From JBBDNV01 sp040877415 (lineage in GTDB: Bacteria > Planctomycetota > Planctomycetia > Pirellulales > PALSA-1355), in NCBI GenBank assembly GCA_040877415.1, contig JBBDNV010000211.1, positions 1 to 9,171 of the forward strand: DNA of 9,171 nt, written 5' to 3'. Positions 6,792 through 9,171 of the stretch are shown here, one piece after another. A program made the translations under genes and the position numbers. Below the pieces are notes generated by a model that saw nothing but the letters and a program-made list of their open reading frames with translations, was not told where the DNA came from and made no database searches. Positions within the stretch are counted from its first letter, which is position 1; each line of letters begins with the position of its first letter.

Positions 6792-6803
6792 GCCGCAAGC
6801 GGC
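6792..6803. repeat. Palindromic repeat GCCGCAAGCGGC, copy 2
   Basis: This is the second exact copy of the 12-mer, 73 bp from the first. Here the symmetry extends one base each way (AGCCGC, AA, GCGGCT; 6791-6804). It lies 38 bp before the dehydrogenase start codon. It could be a transcription-factor site shared by both divergent units, or a dispersed repeat. Confidence 0.55.
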
Positions 6804-6841
6804 TGGCTCGTTTCCTTCCGACTTCGCGAGGGTTTCGCCTG

Positions 6842-7573
6842 ATGCGTTTAGCGGACAAAACGGCCGTCATCACGGGCGGCGCAACGGGAATTGGACAGGC
6901 CATCGCCGTTGCTTTTGCCAAAGAAGGCTGCCGCGTGGCCATTGCCGGCCGCCGCGAAGACAAGCTGCGCGAGGCCGCGGCCCTCTGGCAGGGCAAGCCG
7001 CCGATCTTGACCCACGTCGTCGACGTGACCGATCGAAAAAGCGTCGCCGAGTTGTTTCGCTGGGCAGAGCAAGTGCTCGGTAAAGTCGACATCCTGGTCA
7101 ACAACGCCGGAATTAACACGCCCAGGCGCACCATGGCCGACCTGCCGCCCGAGACGTGGGACGAGGTGATCGGGATCAACGCCACCGGCGCCTACAACTG
7201 CATGCACGCCGCGCTGCCCGCGATGCGCGCTCGCCGGGACGGGCTGATTATCAACATGAATTCGATCTCGGGCATGCGCGCCAGCGTATTGGGGGGCGTC
7301 GCTTATTGCGCGGCGAAATTCGCCATGACCGCCCTGGGCACGGTCGTAGCGCTGGAAGAGGGCAAAAACGGCATCCGCGTCACGAGCATTTGCCCCGGCG
7401 AGGTGGACACGCCGCTGTTGGACGGCCGGCCGACTCCGCTCGCGGCCGAACATCGCTCGCGCATCCTGCAATCCTCCGACATCGCCGACGTGGCGCTGAT
7501 GGTTGCCTGCCTGCCGCCGCGTGCCCACGTCCACGAGCTCGTGATCAAGCCGACCTGGCAGGACTACGCGTAA
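6842..7573 (+). CDS. Classical short-chain dehydrogenase/reductase (SDR), NAD(P)-dependent
   Basis: The 243-residue product is an ordinary classical SDR. It has the cofactor motif TGGATGIG at 11-18, AGRR at 35-38 (basic residues after beta-2 favour NADP(H)), DV at 61-62, NNAG at 87-90, N113 in GINATG, catalytic S141, and the Y155-x3-K159 pair in AYCAAK. The late CPGEVDTPLL motif (184-193) is also present. It catalyses a cytoplasmic alcohol/ketone-type redox step. The substrate cannot be read from sequence. It ends near HELVIKPTWQDYA, without a long C-terminal lid. The start at 6842 is preferred over an in-frame GTG at 6782 because the fold begins there and GAGGG lies 9 nt upstream (6828-6832). 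Residues from the GTG would translate the palindromic repeat. Its stop codon overlaps the next gene's ATG (TAATG). Confidence 0.96.
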   Translation: MRLADKTAVITGGATGIGQAIAVAFAKEGCRVAIAGRREDKLREAAALWQGKPPILTHVVDVTDRKSVAELFRWAEQVLGKVDILVNNAGINTPRRTMADLPPETWDEVIGINATGAYNCMHAALPAMRARRDGLIINMNSISGMRASVLGGVAYCAAKFAMTALGTVVALEEGKNGIRVTSICPGEVDTPLLDGRPTPLAAEHRSRILQSSDIADVALMVACLPPRAHVHELVIKPTWQDYA

Positions 7574-9117
7574 TGTTTGAAAGGAAAATGCAAGTGCGAT
7601 TGTTCAATGCCCTCGTTCCGCTTTGTAGCTTTGCCGCGGTGATTGTTTGCGGCGTCGCGCGCGGCGCGCCGCCGGCGTTCGATCACATCGTGATTGTTAT
7701 TGAGGAGAATCACTCGTATTCACAAGTCATCGGCAACGTTGCCCAGGCGCCCTTTATCAATAACACGCTGGTCGCCGGCGGCACGTCGCTAACCAACATG
7801 TACGCCCTGACGCATCCCAGCCAGCCGAACTACTTGCAGTTCTTCTCAGGCTCGAACCAAGGAGTGACCGACAACACGGTCCCGGCGCCCGGCTCGCCGT
7901 TCAGCACCCCGAACCTGGGCGCCGCCTTGCTGAATTCGGGCCGGACGTTTGTCGGCTACTCCGAAGACCTTCCGAGCGTCGGCTCCACGGTGACTTCCAG
8001 CGGCGCCTACGCGCGCCGCCACAACCCTTGGGTCAACTGGCAGAACAACGCGCCGAGCGGCAACGAGCTCCCCCCGTCGGTCAATCAGCCGTTTAGCGCT
8101 TTTCCCAGCCCCGGGAACTTTGCCTCGTTGCCAAAGGTCGCCATCGTCGTGCCGAACAACAATAACAACATGCACGACGGCCCGATCAGCCAGGGAGATT
8201 CCTGGTTGCAAACAAACCTGGGCGCCTATGCCGCCTGGGCGACCGACAACAACGCGCTGCTGGTTCTCACGTTCGACGAGGACAACAGCGCCTCGCGCAA
8301 CCGGATCCCCACGGTTTTTTACGGCGCCAACGTCGAGCCGGGCAGGACGCTCGATTCGACGTGGACGTTGCACAATCTGCTGCGAACAGTCGAAGACGCG
8401 TATGGCACAACCCATGCGGCGAGCGCGGGCGACGTGCGGTCCGTCGTCGGCGCATTCACGAGCGACCCAACGGCCACGACCGTTTCCTTTCAGCAGGGCG
8501 TCGGCGGATACGGCGCGACGACGGACACGTACATTGAACAAGCCAATCCCGATGCCACGCACGGCGGCGCCTCGGATATGACGCTCGTCGCTGATGGCTC
8601 GCCCCTGAGCCAGGGGTTGATCCGCTTCGACGACGTCACCGGCAACGCCCCGGGCCAGGTGCCCGTGGGGGCCGTGATCCTATCGGCGAAGCTATTGCTT
8701 CTCACCGGATCTTCCGCGAACGACCAGTCCGGCAGCAACATGTCGCTGCACACGCTGACCGTGCCTTTTGGCAACGCGTCGACCTGGAACAGCCTCGACG
8801 GCGGCGTTACGGTGGGCACCGAGGCGTTGGCCGGGGCGGAGTTCACGCTGTTGCCGAATCAACTCGGAGACTACGCAATTTTCGACGTTTCCGATTCGAT
8901 CCAGTCCTTCGTCAATGGCACGGCCACCAACTTCGGCTGGCTGATCAATCCCGGCGGCACGGACGGTTGGCGGTTCCGTTCCTCGGAGCTCGCCACGATT
9001 GGCGACCGGCCGCGGCTGGAAATCACCTACATGGTGGTGCCCGAGCCGTCGTCGTTGGCCCTTGGGGTGCTGGGAGCCGTCGCAGTTGCCTGCTGGTTGC
9101 GCCGCAATAGGCATTAG
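7573..9117 (+). CDS. Secreted phosphoesterase (PF04185-type) with DNRLRE/CBM96-like domain and PEP-CTERM anchor
   Basis: This is a 514-residue exported enzyme. A signal peptide (1-31, ending ARG-APP) is followed by a phosphoesterase domain of the phospholipase C/acid phosphatase superfamily at about 36-295. It contains DHIVIVIEENHSYS (37-50; E45 and N46 are likely metal ligands), THPSQPNYLQFFSGS (80-94; likely nucleophile S83), YARRHNPWV (146-154), NNMHDG (198-203) and LTFDEDN (232-238; D235 and E236 are likely metal ligands). Residues about 303-487 form a beta-rich DNRLRE/CBM96-like domain ending SSELATIGDRPRLEITY. Residues 489-514 are a PEP-CTERM tail: VPEPSS, a hydrophobic helix, then LRRNRH. 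Known: the PEP-CTERM tail is cut by an exosortase during export. The enzyme probably releases phosphate from extracellular esters. The ATG at 7573 has AGGA 9 nt upstream; ATG 7588 is an alternative with GAAAGGA very close. A run of five Asn (195-199) precedes the HDG motif. Confidence 0.92.
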   Translation: MFERKMQVRLFNALVPLCSFAAVIVCGVARGAPPAFDHIVIVIEENHSYSQVIGNVAQAPFINNTLVAGGTSLTNMYALTHPSQPNYLQFFSGSNQGVTDNTVPAPGSPFSTPNLGAALLNSGRTFVGYSEDLPSVGSTVTSSGAYARRHNPWVNWQNNAPSGNELPPSVNQPFSAFPSPGNFASLPKVAIVVPNNNNNMHDGPISQGDSWLQTNLGAYAAWATDNNALLVLTFDEDNSASRNRIPTVFYGANVEPGRTLDSTWTLHNLLRTVEDAYGTTHAASAGDVRSVVGAFTSDPTATTVSFQQGVGGYGATTDTYIEQANPDATHGGASDMTLVADGSPLSQGLIRFDDVTGNAPGQVPVGAVILSAKLLLLTGSSANDQSGSNMSLHTLTVPFGNASTWNSLDGGVTVGTEALAGAEFTLLPNQLGDYAIFDVSDSIQSFVNGTATNFGWLINPGGTDGWRFRSSELATIGDRPRLEITYMVVPEPSSLALGVLGAVAVACWLRRNRH

Positions 9118-9171
9118 CCTAGTGTCCTGAGTTGGAAATACGCTGATTTAGTCTTGCGCCCTGGCTTCGGC

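Noticed and set aside
7846..8562. Minus-strand open frame opposite the phosphoesterase
   Set aside because: It lies antisense to the catalytic domain, with an Arg/Val/Gly-rich shadow composition and no motif.
9118..9171. Possible end of an insertion sequence (TAGTGTCCTGAGTTGG) after the phosphoesterase gene
   Set aside because: The style resembles some transposon ends, but only 54 bases are available, with no partner repeat or transposase in the window. No terminator hairpin is visible either.

Overview
The window looks like chromosomal DNA of a planctomycete, most likely a member of the Pirellulales. The evidence is the high GC content, a MoxR/DUF58/DUF4350/DUF4129/SpoIIM/RDD gene block, an exported protein ending in a PEP-CTERM sorting tail, and short GTGCC/GGCAC and GCCGCAAGCGGC palindromes. 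The taxonomic call rests on gene content and style, not on a marker gene.

Positions 1-6688 hold one tight seven-gene operon on the minus strand. In transcription order it encodes an RDD membrane protein, a SpoIIM/DUF95 membrane protein, an unassigned polytopic membrane protein, a DUF4129-type membrane protein, a DUF4350 predicted lipoprotein, a MoxR AAA+ ATPase, and a DUF58 protein cut by the window edge. Four junctions are 4-bp ATGA/GTGA overlaps, one is an 11-bp overlap and one is a 6-bp gap, so the genes are probably translated in a coupled way. From family knowledge, MoxR ATPases act as chaperones together with DUF58/VWA-like partners. The rest of the block is membrane proteins, so the products probably form or service one envelope complex. 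As I recall, the actinobacterial moxR2 locus carries the same families apart from the unassigned membrane protein.

Positions 6689-6841 are a divergent intergenic region. It holds a possible leaderless promoter for the operon, a small hairpin and two copies of a 12-bp palindrome. Positions 6842-9117 on the plus strand hold a classical short-chain dehydrogenase/reductase. Its stop codon overlaps by one base the start of a secreted three-part protein: signal peptide and PF04185-type phosphoesterase, then a DNRLRE/CBM96-like beta domain, then a PEP-CTERM anchor. Nothing can be called in the last 54 bases.

The most unusual points are three. A 109-bp repeat-like element appears to sit in frame inside the signal-peptide coding region of the DUF4350 gene. 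The operon includes a conserved-looking but unnamed membrane protein. The phosphoesterase-DNRLRE-PEP-CTERM architecture is also uncommon.
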